64,000 bases of DNA from Rhynchosporium graminicola. Lineage: Eukaryota; Ascomycota; Leotiomycetes; Helotiales; Ploettnerulaceae. The notes under the pieces are model-generated. The model did no database searches, was not told the DNA's origin, and saw only the letters and a program-made list of their open reading frames with translations. Of the stretch, positions 36,501 to 51,500 are shown piece after piece. The stretch spans positions 64,021 to 128,020 of the forward strand of contig FJUW01000034.1 of the NCBI GenBank assembly GCA_900074885.1. The letters are read 5' to 3'. Position 1 is the first letter of the stretch. Every line of letters starts with the position of its first letter. Made by a program: the position numbers and the translations under genes.

Positions 36501-39500
36501 TTCTTCGAGCACAGACTTTTGCTCTCTTGTAGTGATAGCGAAGGAGGCTTGTAAGTCCACCAGTATCCGTTTTAGTCGCACAGTTGGATGTGCAGGATCA
36601 AGGAAACTACAGATACCTCCTGCCTTAAGCACGCTAATCATAGCGACGGTGGCCCAGAGTGACTTTTCGCAGCACAGTGGGACGTATTGACCTGGCTGCA
36701 AACCGTGACTCTGGAGTTCATACGCAAATTTAGTAGAAATATCATCCAGCTCCTTGTAGGTCATATTACCGTCCCACGAGCAGATCGCCTGTGACTCGGG
36801 ACAGGCAGAAGCGACATGCTGGAACCTGTTATTGATCGTATCTCGAATTGTTAGGGCACGGCTACCATTCCAAGCCAGTATCTCGTCAAGCTCCGGGCCG
36901 GTCACCATATCTACTGCGTTCAGTCGTCCGGCACTGTTAGTCAAGTTCGAAAGCTGAAGTAGGAGAGACTCGAATTGTGCAAGGTATCTAAGCACTCGCT
37001 TCTCATCAAGCAAGGAGTTATCATAGTTTGCGGTAACCACAATCTGGTCGTCTGAGATGGCACATTCTAACATCAAGGCGTGTGTGTTGAATAAAGAAAG
37101 ATCGCGATCTATATCAACGGAAACGTTACGGAGGCCGAGTGGATCGGCAACATCTAGTTGCTTCGCCGGTTGGATGAGAAGAACCGTCTGAAACTTGCAT
37201 GCACTTGCGGCATCTTGGCTAACTTTCGAAATGCCAGACAGTCCAAGATGTTCAAATGGCAGCCGTTGTAAATAAGTTTCTTGTACTGTCTGTGCCGTCT
37301 CGCGCAGTGAAGCACTGTGATCTAGGATCATGCGGACGGGGACAGTACACAGAGTCGGCCCTGCAATGCGATCGATTCCCTTCACCAGAGCGTTTCTTCC
37401 AGACGAAACCTCTCCGAAGCAGATATCGCGGGAACTAGTATGCCTAGAGATCAGGATAGCCAATGCAGTCCGTATCAAAGTAGGTGTGGTGATCTCAGGG
37501 ATTTGGTTACGGAGGCCCGCAATTGTCAGCGTACTCGATACGTTTGGCTGCGGCTCCAACACCGTTGCTCGAGATGGGAACTGAGAACTCGAGATCCCAG
37601 CCAGATTCTCACGCCAGAACGACTGGGACATATCTCTTGATGTTCGCTGCAAGAACCCTGCATACAAGTTGAAGTTAAGCAGACTTTGTACCTCTTCTCC
37701 AAAATACTTCGCCTCCACTTGGTTAAGAATCAGTCCAATTGTAAATCCATCATAAAGTGCATGATGCACTGTCCACACAAAATAGACTCTGCCGAGCTTC
37801 TCCTCTGTGACAATCGCAAAGTGGTTTAGATTTTGCCCATCTGTGATCTGGTGGGACTTTTCATTGTGCACATATGAATCTAAGCCTTCCATCTCTTTCC
37901 AATCGATGGCTTTCTTTAATACCACCTGGAACAGGTCCCCCGCTTCGCTCTGGCAAATGATGGTCCGCATGATTGGGTTGGCCGCTACCACTGATTCCCA
38001 TGAGCTCTTGAATCGAACCATGTCAATGCCTGCGGGCAAACAACTGATATCCTGCGCGAGAAATGTTCCTTCTCTCGATTTCAGTGATAAGGCAAAGACC
38101 GCTTCTTGAAAAGGAGTACAAGGATATATATCTTCAATGATTTCCAAATTTCCTCTCCCATCTTTTTCAAGATCTGCCATAAGCTCGTCGCGGATAAACG
38201 CCTTCGTCAGAGCGAATGGACGAACTTCCATGCTCTCTTTGGCCTCGGAACAGCGCTTTGCCATACGCGCCAATATTGGATGCGCAAATATGTCAGCAAT
38301 TAATAGTTCCTGGCCATCGTTGCGAGCAATAGACGCAATCTTCATCGCACTAACAGAATCGCCACCGATAAGGAAGAAGTTTGTTTCGGGCGTGATACTC
38401 GACCTGTCAACTCGGAGGACTCGGGCCCATATATCCATGAGCCACTGCTCTTGATCTGTTGGCACCACTGAGTTTGACGAAGATGCACCTCTTGTGTGTC
38501 TGATGGCTTCTTCGATGGGCATAGCACTCGCTTGCTGCCTCAAGGAACGTCTGTCAATCTTTCCCGAAGAGTTGTACGGAAGTCCAGGCAGTGGGAGGAA
38601 TATGGTAGGAACCATGTAGCGGGGCAACGTTTCTGGGAGAATTTCCACCAACTGTGAGACTATTGGCATCCATGCTGTAGAAATGGGAGCATCCTGAGGC
38701 AGCGTCATGAACGCAGTAAGCCGGGCTTCGGTGTCCGATTGGAACTTCGCAACGTCCACGGCTATCTCAATACCACTGGGGAGCAGCTGCCTGGCTCTGT
38801 ATTCGACTTCTTCTAGCTCGACGCGCTGCCCTCTGATCTTCACCTGCGTATCACGACGGCCGACGTAGCTTATTGATCCATCAATTTCATAAAACCCTAT
38901 GTCTCCTGTCCTGTATAGACGGGTTGTGCTGCGCTCAGGAAGCATCCATGTCGGGGCAGAAATGAAGGAAGCCTTAGTCAGGTCGTCATTCCCCAGATAT
39001 CCTCGCGCCAGGACTGGCCCCTCAACAAGCAGCTCCCCTAATGACCCAATAGGCGCCAGTCTTTGGTGGCATGTTGCATCCACAATCCAGACGCAAGAAC
39101 CAACTGGCCGACCAAGAACCGAAGCTGGATGACCTCTTGGGATTGAACCAGCCACGCAGATAGAAGCTTCAGTAGGCCCATAACCGTTCATGAGCTCTAC
39201 TCGTTCAGCCCACAAATCAACATTGTCCTGACCCACAGCTTCACCACCCAAAGCCAGCGTCTTCAAGGGCAAAGGCGTCCGTATATCGATTGTACGAAGC
39301 ACAGACGGTGTAAGATACGCCCAGTTCGCATTATATCGTTGAATGGCTGCAGCGACATCAGCCATTCTCTCCGTTTCGGACGGCAAACAAATGGTACCGC
39401 CCCTGATCAACGTGGTAACCACGTCAAATATTCCGATATCGAATGTAAATGATGAGAACTGGAAAACGCGGGAATCGGATCCCAGATTGAGCGTCTCGGC

Positions 39501-42500
39501 GTGTCCTCCAGCAATTAAGGTTGCGTGTTCGATCACGATACCCTTTGGCGTGCCAGTGCTTCCGGAGGTATAAATGACAAAGGCAGCGTTCGATGAGATA
39601 GTATCTTTCGATTTGAAACAGGGCTGAGGATCCTCCAGATTGCATGTACTAGCATCGATCACGATTGACTTTACACTGAGATTCTCTAATCTGCTGGACT
39701 GCGTTGGGGATACTACTGCCAGCTTGGAGTTACAGCCTGATATTATCTGGCTCAATCGATGATTAGAGTCGTTCACATTGACTGGAACGCATGTACCACT
39801 GGCTTTGAGTACTGCGAGCATAGCGATGACCGCCCAAAGAGACTTTTCGATACATATTATGACAAACGTCTCGGTCTTGACGCCTGCTCCTTGCAGAATC
39901 GCTGCAAATTGCGATGCTCTCATATCAAGATCAGCGTAGGATAGATTCCCATCCCAAGCTTCAATGGCAAGTTTCTGAGGAGTAAGCGATACCTGCTTAG
40001 AGAAGAGCTCGTGAATACACTCTGTCGGGGTCTCTGGGACTTTCTCATTCCAGTTATAAATTTGCGTGTAGTCTTTGCTGTTCAAGATGTCTACGTCGCC
40101 CAGTTTCGCATTTCGATTGGCAGTCGTGAGATGAGCGACTAATTGGCCAAACTGCTGCAATATCTGATTCGTATGAGAGGTGTCTAGGAAACGAGAATCG
40201 AAAGTTGCAGATACATTGACTGCAGAGGCAGTGAGTTCACACTGCACCATCAACGGATACACATTGAACGGCGACAGGTCCTGCATAGTATCACCGTCAC
40301 CTTGTAGAAATGCAAGTTCTTTTAACTTTTCGCTAGATCTGTTAAGGGGCTGTATTATCAATAGACTCGTCAAGTCACAAGCCACAGCCGCAGATTCGCT
40401 GCATTGGGCAATATTGCTAAGGCCATAGTGTTGAAACGGCACCATTGCTGTCGTTTGCCGCTGAATCCGCCAGAGCAATTCTTCCACGATTGAATCGTCA
40501 TCTACATTCACTCGGACAGGAACGGTTGTTAACGTGGGTCCCATTATTCGGTCAATACCTGGAATGGGTGTGTCCCTGCCAGAGACAGTGGCACCGAATA
40601 TGACGTCTTGACTGCTGCTATATCGGGCAATTACCAAAGCCCATGCGGCGCGAAGGAGGGTAGGCATGGTAAAATTTCCCGAGTTCTGTACCGAGAAAGT
40701 ATATTGTGCATTCTGGGGTGTTCTATCCCCAAGTGCAGGGGCTTTGGGTCGACGGAATGGAAATGAACTAGCGGATGCGCCTTCCAACTCTGCGCTCCAG
40801 AATTCTTTGGATTCCTCTGCATGAGCGAGCGTCACATAGTTGATGAAATGGTTGAATTGGTAGGGGCTTGCGGTCACCCTTCGGCCGCAGTAGACTGCTT
40901 CGACCTCGTTTATAATCAAGTCTTGCGACCATGCGTCGTAGATGGCATGGTGAATGACCCAAACGAACCACTTCTGTGTTGCTTCTTTGATCAATGCCAG
41001 TTGCAGCAGTTGCGTACCTTCAACCATAGTATTGCTATGAAGCCCCTGCAAGTAGACACTTAGGTCTGTGCCTTGGTGCCAGATGTTCTGATTGTTGACG
41101 ACGACTTGGGTGAATGAAGAACCGAGTTGTATGATACGAGACCGTAGTATTGGGTGCTGAGCTACCACGCTTGTCCAGGCAGCTTGGAATCGGTCGATGT
41201 CCAAAGATTGGGGTAAAGGTAAGGCTTGCTGGAAGATAAAGTCACCGCGTCGTTTCATGGACAATGCCATAAGCCCTTCTTGCAGTGGGGAGCAGGGATA
41301 CGCGTCTTTAATATCATTTGGTTTGACACGAAGGAGGGCCGCAAGCTCTTGTCGCACATTCTGGGCCGAAGTGTTTTGAATCAACGAGAATGGCATGATT
41401 TGTTCAAGAGCCAAGGACTCACAGGACTTCATCTGCTGCGCCATATCTTCGAGCACAGGAAAGTTGAAGATGTCGACGGTAGAGATTGCCATTCCCTCTT
41501 CTCGAGCTGCCACGACTAACCGCATTGCGGTGATAGAGTCTCCTCCGAGCTGGAAAAAGTGTTGGTCTGCCGAAATGGACCCCAAATCGATGCCGAGCAG
41601 CTTGACCCACAGGTTCCCAAGGCATTTTTGCAGGGAGGTAATTAGGGGCCTTCTATCTTTCTGTTGCAGTGACAGCCGTACTTGGCTTGTTGGTAGTTCT
41701 GATGCGGTCTCTCGAAGCTTTTTCCGATCTAGTTTCCCAGATGTTGAGAGCGGCAAAGCTCGTAGGGGAACATAAACATTTGGGACACAGTATGGTGGAA
41801 GTAAACCCGCGAGTCTATCTCTTAACCCTGCTGTGATATCTTGCCAAGATTTTTTTTTCGCAAACTCGGATGCATATTCGAAGTCTGTGAGATTTTCCAT
41901 GTTACTGGATTCAAACCCGTCTCCTTTGCCGCTAGGGCAAATAAATGCAACCAGTGCGTGATTAGCTGTCTCCCGGTTCTGCATGAAGACATCCACGGCG
42001 ACAGCCTGCGCTGTCGGAACACATGCTTGCAGGTGGTGTTCAATCTCGCCCAGTTCGATTCGTTGACCGCGGAGTTTTACCTGTTGGTCCTTTCTTCCCA
42101 GGATGACAACACTCCCATCCAGGCTATACCGCGCTAGATCTCCAGTTCGATAAGCCTGCAACTGTTCGCCTGGCAGGTATGGCAAGTCTGTAAGGAATGC
42201 GCCCTGTGTTTTCTTCTCGTCGAAAAGGTAACCTCGCGCTACCACTGGTCCTTCAATCATCAGCTCGCCAACACAGCCAATGGGTGCTAGGCGAGATGAA
42301 CTTGTCAGATCACTGATCCATAGCCGAGCACCAACACCTCGACCGATGTTGCCAGTCTCATGGCCCTGGTGGATTCTTTGTGTGCAGGCGCTCCAAACAG
42401 AGCACTCTGCCGGCCCGTAGATGTTCAATAGGTATGTGTGCTCTGCAAACGTATCCACAACCTCATTTGCTAAAGGCTCTCCTCCGAGAGTGAGGACATC

Positions 42501-45500
42501 GAGGTGCTCACTCACAGTATCAACCGGCAGACTGCGCGCGACGGAAGATGTCAGACACGCCTGGTTGACGCCGAGCCTTACAATCGCGCCAGGAAGATCA
42601 TTCAGTCTTTCCTCGTCGGAAGGAACGCACACACACCCGCCATGGACCAGGGTCGTGAATATGTCTCCAAGACTAACGTCAAAACTGTAGGCAGCAAATT
42701 GCAAGACTCGAGATTTAGACGAGATTTGCATAGCAGCCCCATGATAGCGAGTAGTTGTGCAAATGTTGTGGTGTTCCAGTACGATGCCCTTTGGCACGCC
42801 AGTGCTGCCGCTGGTAAACATGATGAATGCCGGATCGTTTGGGCTCGGCCGTTGGAAATCCACAAGATCGCTATCGACAAAGCGATCCGCGATGTCAGAC
42901 ACAACCAGTACGTTTTCCATGACTGTCCTGAGCCGCGGTGCATGTGCTGATGATGTCAAGACCAGGGACGCCTGTACGGTGTCTAGTATTATCTGGTGCC
43001 GGCCAACTGGGTGAGATGGGTCAAGTGGAAGACACGCACCGCCTGCTTTGAGGATGGCCAACATGGAAACAATGGCCCATCTGCTCTTCTCAAAGCAAAT
43101 CGGAACGATAATGCCAGGTTTTGTGCCCATTTTACTTAGGACTACTGCAACACGGCTGGAGACTTCCCACAAATCTTTGTAAGTCATAACTCCATCCCAG
43201 GATTGAATAGCTGTCTGATTTGGCCGTTCCACAGCTTGCCTTTCTACCAAAGCATGCACGAGCTCTTCAACATCTTTCGGATAATTGCGATTCCAGTGCT
43301 GTATCTGCTCTCGGTCCTCTTGGCTAATTATTTCTATACTAGAGATAGGAGTTGCTGCATCTCTTCCTGCACACTGTTGGAGGACGTGGGAGAACTGATT
43401 AAAGATTCGTCGCACCTCTACTTCGCTCAACAGGTGTGAATCATAATCAATCATCGTTGCCACACCATCCGAGGTTGGCGAGCAGTCAATAACGAGAGGT
43501 GTGGTATGGAAACCTGGAATATCACTACCTTCATCCGGAAGATTCAGCGTGCTATTGAGCTCCTTTTTGGACTCAGGGGGCTGAACAATGAGAAGAGTCC
43601 GAAAGTTGCACGCCTCTGCAATCTCGGTACCCAGAAGTCTGATGTTTCGCAGACCAAACTGCTCATGTGGTATCATTTCTTGCGCCTGGTGCTGTAATTC
43701 TTGCAGAAAGTGCCCAAGGGTCTGATCACTCTTGAGTAGAACACGAATCGGCACCGTTGCGATCGTTGGGCCCGTCATTTGGTCAATGCCAGGTACTGGT
43801 GCACCGCGGCCAGACAATGTTGACCCAAACACTACGTCCTCGGAATTGGAGTATTTTGCTATCACGAGAGACCATGCAGCCCTGATCAGTGTTGCATTTG
43901 TTATGGTGCTCTGTGACCTGTGAGGGAGGTGTGTATACAGCCGTATGCAACGATCAGCGAGTGCTTGATAACCAGTTGAAGGCACCAACGGAAAGCATGG
44001 CGGGCTGGCGTCTTTCAAGTTGTTGGCCCAGTAGGCACTAGAATTCCGCTGGTTCTGACCTTCAGTGAGCTTTACAAATATCCGGAAGTCCGCCGGGCGA
44101 ACCACTGGTTCTGAAGCATAAGCTCGTTCAAAATCCTGCAACAAGAGCTGTAACGACCACCCGTCGAAAAGTGCATGGTGAATTGTCCAGATGAAGAATG
44201 CCCTGGCAGTAGTTTCATCAAACACAAATGCGAACCGCGTGAGAGGACCTCCCGCCACAAGGTGAGCGCCTTGATCTGACTCAACATAGTCTTTGAGACT
44301 ATCCGTCGATTTCCAGGAAATGGTTTCGTCAACAACGACTTGCACCGTCCTTGTGCTATCGAGCTGAATGATCCTGGTACGGAGGATCGGATGCTTCTCA
44401 AACACTTGGTCCCAAGCTCGACAAAACCGCTCTTGGTCTACTCTTGCAGGCAATGTAAATATGTATCGCGCGTGGTATGTGCCAGGCACTCTTGCAGACG
44501 ATGCCATTAAAGCCTGTTGGAGGGGAGTGCAGGGGTATGCATCCCGAACAGAAGTCGTATCAACTCCGCATTGAAGTGCAATAGTGGAGCGGATTGAATC
44601 AATTTCCAGCTGGCTGTCGCTCTGGGCACGCAAGAGCTCGAATGGCTTCACCGCAACGATTTTACTAGCTGAGTCGAGCGCTTCAATTGCGATCGCCATA
44701 TCGCACAGCCGGGGTCTGTTGAATATATCACTGACAGTGAGTGAGAAAGCAGCTCTTCGAGCCTGGGCAGCCAAGTGAATCGCCGCGATAGAGTCTCCAC
44801 CAAGTTCGAAAAAGGAATCATCAGCCCCAACCTGGCCTACCTTCAATTGCAGTACTCTAGCCCAAGACTCGGCTAGGAACAATTCCATTTTTCCTTCTGG
44901 CATTCTCTTGCTAGCGGTCTCTTCAGATCCGCTTTTCAACTCTGAGATTGTCATCTCTTGAGCTAGTTTTCTCAATGTGAGCCGATCTCTCTTGCCTGTG
45001 ATTGTCATGGGCATGGATACAAGCTGCACATAGCCAGATGGAATCATATATGAGGGAACTTGGCGCTTGAGATATTTTTGGGCTAGTTGGATCAACAGCG
45101 AGTTTGTCGTCCCGGCAGCTAATTTTGCGCGAATGAAGGCCACGAGGATGGATATTATAGAATCTTTAGGCTTGATCACATCTACGGCAACCTCGGCGTT
45201 TACACCAAATGCTTGTCGTAAGTGGTGCTCGACCTCCTCCATCTCGATCCGCTGACCGTTGATCTTGACTTGCGTGTCCTTACGGCCAACATATCGGAGC
45301 GAGCCATCATCAAGGTACTGCACCAGATCACCAGTTTTGTAAAAACGGCGACGATTCGTGTCGCCCTTTCCTGACCAGGTTGGATCAAATATGAAAGATT
45401 TTTCAGTCCTGTGCTCGTCATTTAAATACCCTTTAGCAAGAACCGGCCCTTCGATTAAGAGTTCACCGATTGTACCCAAAGGAGCAAGGACGTCATGATT

Positions 45501-48500
45501 GTGATGGTTCACAATCCATGTCAAGCACCCAACAGCTTTTCCAATCGTGTCAGATGTTACGCCATGCAAGAAGTCCCCCGCTACGCACGCCGAGCCTTCA
45601 GTTGGCCCGTACGCATTAATCAGAACAAGCTCGTTTTGCCATGTGGTGACCAGATCCGTGGGAACTGCCTCTCCACCCAACACGAGTGTGCGCAGGCCGC
45701 GCAACTCACTTGGGTTGAGGGTCCGGACGAAAGAGGGTGTAAGAAGAGCCCAGTTGATTTTCATACTCTCCACGACGGCAGGGATACCATTGAAGCGGTC
45801 TGACTCACAAGGGAGACAGACACACCCACCAGCAAATAGCGTAGTGTAGATGTCAAAGATAGCGACATCAAACACGAATGATGAGAACTGAAGAACTCGA
45901 GATGTCTCATTCAGTCGCAAGCGGGGCCCGTGGTGGTTGGCACTGGAACAGGTCGTTGCATGCGGAATCTCGATTCCCTTCGGAGTGCCAGTTGTGCCAG
46001 AGGTGAACAATACAAAAGCAGACTGAGAAGGCTCCACCAAAGGTAGAGCGCTTGGTTGATAATCGGGGAATTTGGGCAGTACGGAGGGACCGATAATAAT
46101 CGTATCAGAGCTGAATTCAGAGGCATGTTCTGCTAATGACTCCGAAGTCAAAACCTTGTCGCTACCTATGGCGCCAAGTACAAATCGTTTTCGATCAACA
46201 GGGTGCGAGATGTCGAGAGGTACGCAAACAGCACCAGCCTTGAGAACCGCGAGCTGGCTGACGATAGCCCAGACGGATTTTTCGAACAGAACGGGAATGT
46301 GCGACCCTTTCTGCACACCTTGAGCAATCAAAAGAAGGGCAACACGATTTGAAAGCTGGTCCAGTTCGAAATAAGTCAAACTACCATCCCAAGCACATAC
46401 AGCTTCAGCGAGTGGAAATCGTGCTGCGCCCCGTGAGAACTTCTCATGCACGCATACAAACTCTGCTTCTGGGACTGTGTGGTTCCACTTCTGCACTTGG
46501 TCCAACTCCCAGGGAGATATAATGTCGAGCTCACTGACCAGCGCCGCCCTTTGCGTCTCGTTAAGCAGCTTCGATGTGATCTCTTTTAGCTGGAATAGGA
46601 TCCACTCAGTTTGTGTAAAGCTGAGATGAGCAGGACTACTACTGATGTTATATCGTAATCCATCCGGAGAAAGCGAGCATTCAATGGCTAATGGATAAGT
46701 CAGGAAGTCAACGTCGTAGTCGGCATTCCGAGGCTTCCCAAGCACGTCGCCCTTGCGTTGCCGTTGATCTCCTGGGTGAACGACCAATAAAGTGAAGGGA
46801 TTACACAGCTCCTTTGCTGAAGGGTTCAATCGACTGATATTTTGCAGACCCATTTGCTCAAACGGAATCATATTTGCCGATGCGCTCTGTACGGCGCTAA
46901 GAGCCACTGCAACAGTGGCACCTTGATCAATGTTGACCCTAAATGGCACCGAAGCGATGGTAGGCCCGATGACATTTTCGATTCCATTCAAATCCACATT
47001 TCTTCCCGAGACAGTCGACGCAAAGATAACGTCGTCCGTAGCAGCATATTTGCTGAGCAGCAGAGCCCAAGCAAATCGAACAACGGTAGTCAAGGTAAAA
47101 TCGGAATTTGATGCGGACGTAGTGGACAGAAAACCCTCCACAGAATGTCGCTTTCCCTTGCGTGGTCTGTCTGTTGCCTTCGGAACTGGAAAGGGAGAAC
47201 GCGTTCCCTCTGCAAGATACTCCGTCCAGTATGTTGCTGCAGCTGCTTTGTCTAGGTGCTGGAGATGAGCTACGAAGCATCCAAATGGAAGTGTGGGTGC
47301 TATTTCTTGCTCGTCATATATTAGATTCAGCTGCGAGATTATGAGGTCCATAGACCAGCCGTCATAGAGCGCGTGGTGAATTGTCCATACAAATTGGTAT
47401 TTGCCATCATGGTCAGTGCACAAAGCGAACCGGCTCAAAGGTTCCGAGTAGCTCATTGGAATTTCCTTGTCGCTCTTGAGGTATGAATCTAGAGAAGTGG
47501 GCCTGAGCCAGATCAACGGCGAATGTTTCAGGACGACCTGCACCAAGCCCCAGGTCTCAGTACGGACAATTACTGTGCGTAAAATGTTGTTTTGGTCAAC
47601 TAAACGTTGCCAGGCGCTCTGAAATCTGGAGAAAGAAATTCCAGGTGGGAGGTCGTATACGTGCTGGTAAGTGTAAGCACCCTTTTGTATTATAGACAAC
47701 GCCATGAGCCCTTCCTGCAGAGGAGTACACGGATAGGCATCCAATATCGACTCCTCCTCAATGCCCGAATCTTCTGCTACCTGTTGACGTATTTGGCCCG
47801 CTTCTAAGTAACTCTGAACACCAGGGACTACAGTGGTACTGGGACGGACCATCAGAATTTCGAATGGTTTGAGTTCCTCCCGGTCGATGGCAGACTCTGC
47901 GCTAGACAGGCCCAGAAGTTTGGCCTGGTCGGAGAGGATAGGATGTTGGAAGACGCCGGCTACAGAGAGAGAATAACCCTGGGCTCGCGCGACTGCTACG
48001 AGACGCATAGCTTGAACCGAATCGCCTCCAAGTCGGAAAAAATTATCATCGGCACTTAATGTTGCAGAATCGAGTTTCATTACACGACTCCACAACTCAG
48101 CAAGTCGATGATGCTCAGGCAACGTCAAGGGGATCATCTCGCTGTGACCAAGCTGGTATTGGGCAGCAGTCTCTTTGTCGTTCAGCAGATCCGCAATAGT
48201 ATCCCGGAGGCGGCGGCGATCCGTTTTCCCCGATGGATTGAGAGGCAAGAAATTAATCGACACGAACATATCAGGAACCATGTACTGTGGCAATCTCTGG
48301 CTGAGCTGGTCTCTTGATTTCAAAAAACTTTTGTACAGAGCCGAGTCCGCCTGCGCGGGTGGCGCCAGGAGCTGGTGGAATGTTACTTGAGTGTGTAGAT
48401 TTACGATGAAAGCTACCAGTTTTCCGACCGACACGGATGAGTTGATACTTTCAACCACAACTGATTGATGTCCACCTAGACTAGCTGCAAGATGGTGCTC

Positions 48501-51500
48501 AATCTCGCCTAGTTCGATGCGCTGACCGCGTATCTTCACCTGTGTGTCTTTACGGCCGATAAACTCAATTTTCCCTCTGGAATCATATCGAACCAGGTCA
48601 CCCGAGCGATACATCCGGCGGGCCGTTTGTCGATCAAGCTTCCTCTCGCGAATTGCGTCTCTTGTCCTGGTTTCATCATGAAGATACTCGCGCATAAGCG
48701 TTGGCCCCTCGATGAACAGCTCCCCTATGGCACCAATAGGTACCAGCGTTTCCGACTCCTCGATATCAACGATCCAACTGATGCAGCCAACAGAATGGCC
48801 GATAGTGCTGGGCTTATCATTGACACTGACGGGTGCATGGTATAACGAACGGACACAGCATTCGGCAACTCCATAGCTGTTGATCAGATACACCTGCTTC
48901 GCCCAAGAGTCCAGGTCCTCCTGTTGGAGCGGCTCACCTCCCAATTTTAGTGTTCGCAAAAGCGGCACATCTGATGGCATAAGCATCCGGGATACAGTTG
49001 GAGTAAGGAATGCATCCGTGACCTCAAGATCCCGCATGACTCCGGTCAAGTTATTTATTCGCTGATCCTCGGATGGGATGCACACGCACCCTCCGTAAAT
49101 GAGTGTGGTGAGGATGTCGCTGAGCGCAACATCGAAGGCAAAATCAGCAAACTGTAGCACACGCGAATTACGAGAAAGGCATTCCGATAAGCCGTGTGCA
49201 ACCGCACTGGAACAAAATGCGAGGTGCTCGAGAACGATACCTTTGGGCTTTCCTGTGCTGCCAGATGTATAAATCACGATGGCCGCATCATCAGGGCTGA
49301 CCGGCTCAAACCTCGTCTTGAGGCTCTCAGATGACTCAAGTTCGGTGGCAGAATATGAAGGGCCCAAATATATGATGGCTAGCGATGTTCCTGCAAAGGT
49401 CTCCCCCTGAGTTTTCGAACAGACCACAAACTTCGCCCTTGCGTCTTCCGCGATGGCCTGGAGGCGTGCTTTGGGATGCTGTGGGCTAAGCATGACGAAC
49501 GCAGCTCCCACTTTCAGGACGGCCAGCATTGCAACAGCGATCCACATCGATTTCTCAAAGCACAAAGGAACAAAATCTCCTTTCTTAATCCCACGCAGCC
49601 ACAGCTGCTGTGCAAATTGAGAGGAGAAGTAATCGAGCTCAGCGAAGCTTAGATTGCCATCCCACGAGCAAATGGCTGCACGTTGAGGATCATCGGCATA
49701 TGCTTCAGCAACTAGCTCATGGATACAACGGTTCAAAATAGCTGGTACTTTGCTGTTCCATTGCATGATCTCCTCGCGATCCTGTATACTGAGGAAGCTC
49801 AGATGACCAATTTCATGAGATGGGTCTGCTTCCAGCAGCTGGGTCAGGATGCCGACAAACTGATTCAAAACTCGCTGAACTTGTTGCAGCTCGATAACTT
49901 CACGGTCGAAGTTTATCATTAAACCTATGGATGAGGATCCGTTGGGCAAGGCGTGTGGCGAACACTCAAGCATCATCGAATAGACGTTCAAATCGTTCAA
50001 GAAATCCACATCGACCTCTTGAGCGCTCAAGAACCCGGAGCGGCTATCGTCGACCTCAGGTTGAATGACCAAAAGATTCTGGAAGGCACATGTGGTCGCG
50101 GCGTCGTCTGAGATGCGACGGATGTTCTGCAGGCCCGTCTGTTCATAAGGTATGATGGAGGTAACAGATTTCTGGACTGCATTTAAAGCATCTTGCACCG
50201 TTTGCGCATTGGACACTTGAATACGCAGGGGAAATGTAGCGATTGTTGGCCCTGTCATGCTAAGAATGCCATCGATCGGGGCTGATCGTCCGGATACAGT
50301 CAAGCCAAACACAATATCATCAGAACTCTGGTAGCTCCGCACTGTCAATGCCCAGGCCAAGTTGATGAATGTGGGAAGAGTGATGCCTTGGATCTTTTGC
50401 GTAGGGAGGTTGCGAGTGAGTTTTGCGGTATCTCGCGGCCGTGGCTGGTATGATCTCTGCGGTAAAGCAGGGAACATTGGGGATGCAAAGCCAGAACAGT
50501 ATTTTGTCCAGAAAGTCGTCAGGTCATCATGGTTTACCGTGGCAAGGTAGCGTAGGAAGGGACTAAACTTCACTGGAGCATCGTCCCTTGCCTGCTCCTG
50601 CTCTTTAACGTGTCGGGAAAATTCTATGTAGTAACGTTGGCAGCACCTAATCAACAGGGGCAAAGTCCATCCATCATATACAGCATGGTGAACTGACCAT
50701 GTAAATTTACGCCTCTGCGGCGACTCGGCTCCTTCGTCGAGAAGTGCTGCATAATGAAGGGGTCCCCCAAATCTCCCTAACGATCCAGAAGATATGACGC
50801 TGTATTTCCACAGCTCAGTATACTTCAAGACTGTCTGGAACATGCCAAACGTGCCAATCTGTACTATTTGGGTGCGGAGGATGGGGTTCAAAGTCGCGGT
50901 ATGTTCCCATGCCTGTCGAAAGACGTCTAAGTCGAGGTCGGCCGGAAGATCAAACTTATAAGTTGTCACATAGGCGTCAGGCTCGAGACTCGAAGTCGCC
51001 ATGAAGCCTTCTTGCAGTGGTGTACACGGATACATGTCCTCGATGTCCGTAACGCTGATTCCGCACTGCTCGGCCGCGGCTTTCATCATTTCATCCCGAT
51101 GCTGCGCTGGAAGCAATTCAAACTCAGTAGGTGCACTGACAGCAGATATCAGAGAGTCGGCTCCAACGTCCACCAGCGAAGCCATGTCCGCCAGAATAGG
51201 CGTCTCAAAGATGGTGGCCACAGTAAGATGCAACCCAAGCTGCTGCGCCTTTGCAGCAAGTGTCATCGCGCGAACTGAATCGCCACCGACATGAAAGAAA
51301 TGGTCTTCAGCGCTCAGGAGCGTCACGGGTACACGCAATGCTTCAGCCCAGACGTCGGCGAGTCTGCTCTCTACCCCTGGCTTTGGTGCTCGCTTGCCGT
51401 GTCCTGCTGCTCCAGGGTGGGAGTGGGAAAGACTGTATTTTCGGAGTTCGAAAGAGGAAAGACTAGCAGCAATTTCGCGGAGTTGTCTCCGGTTCAGCTT

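Noticed and set aside
37744..51500. Plus-strand frames inside the NRPS, up to about 150 codons
   Set aside because: They mirror the repeated A/T/C motifs on the opposite strand and recur in each module at equivalent places, as expected of shadows.
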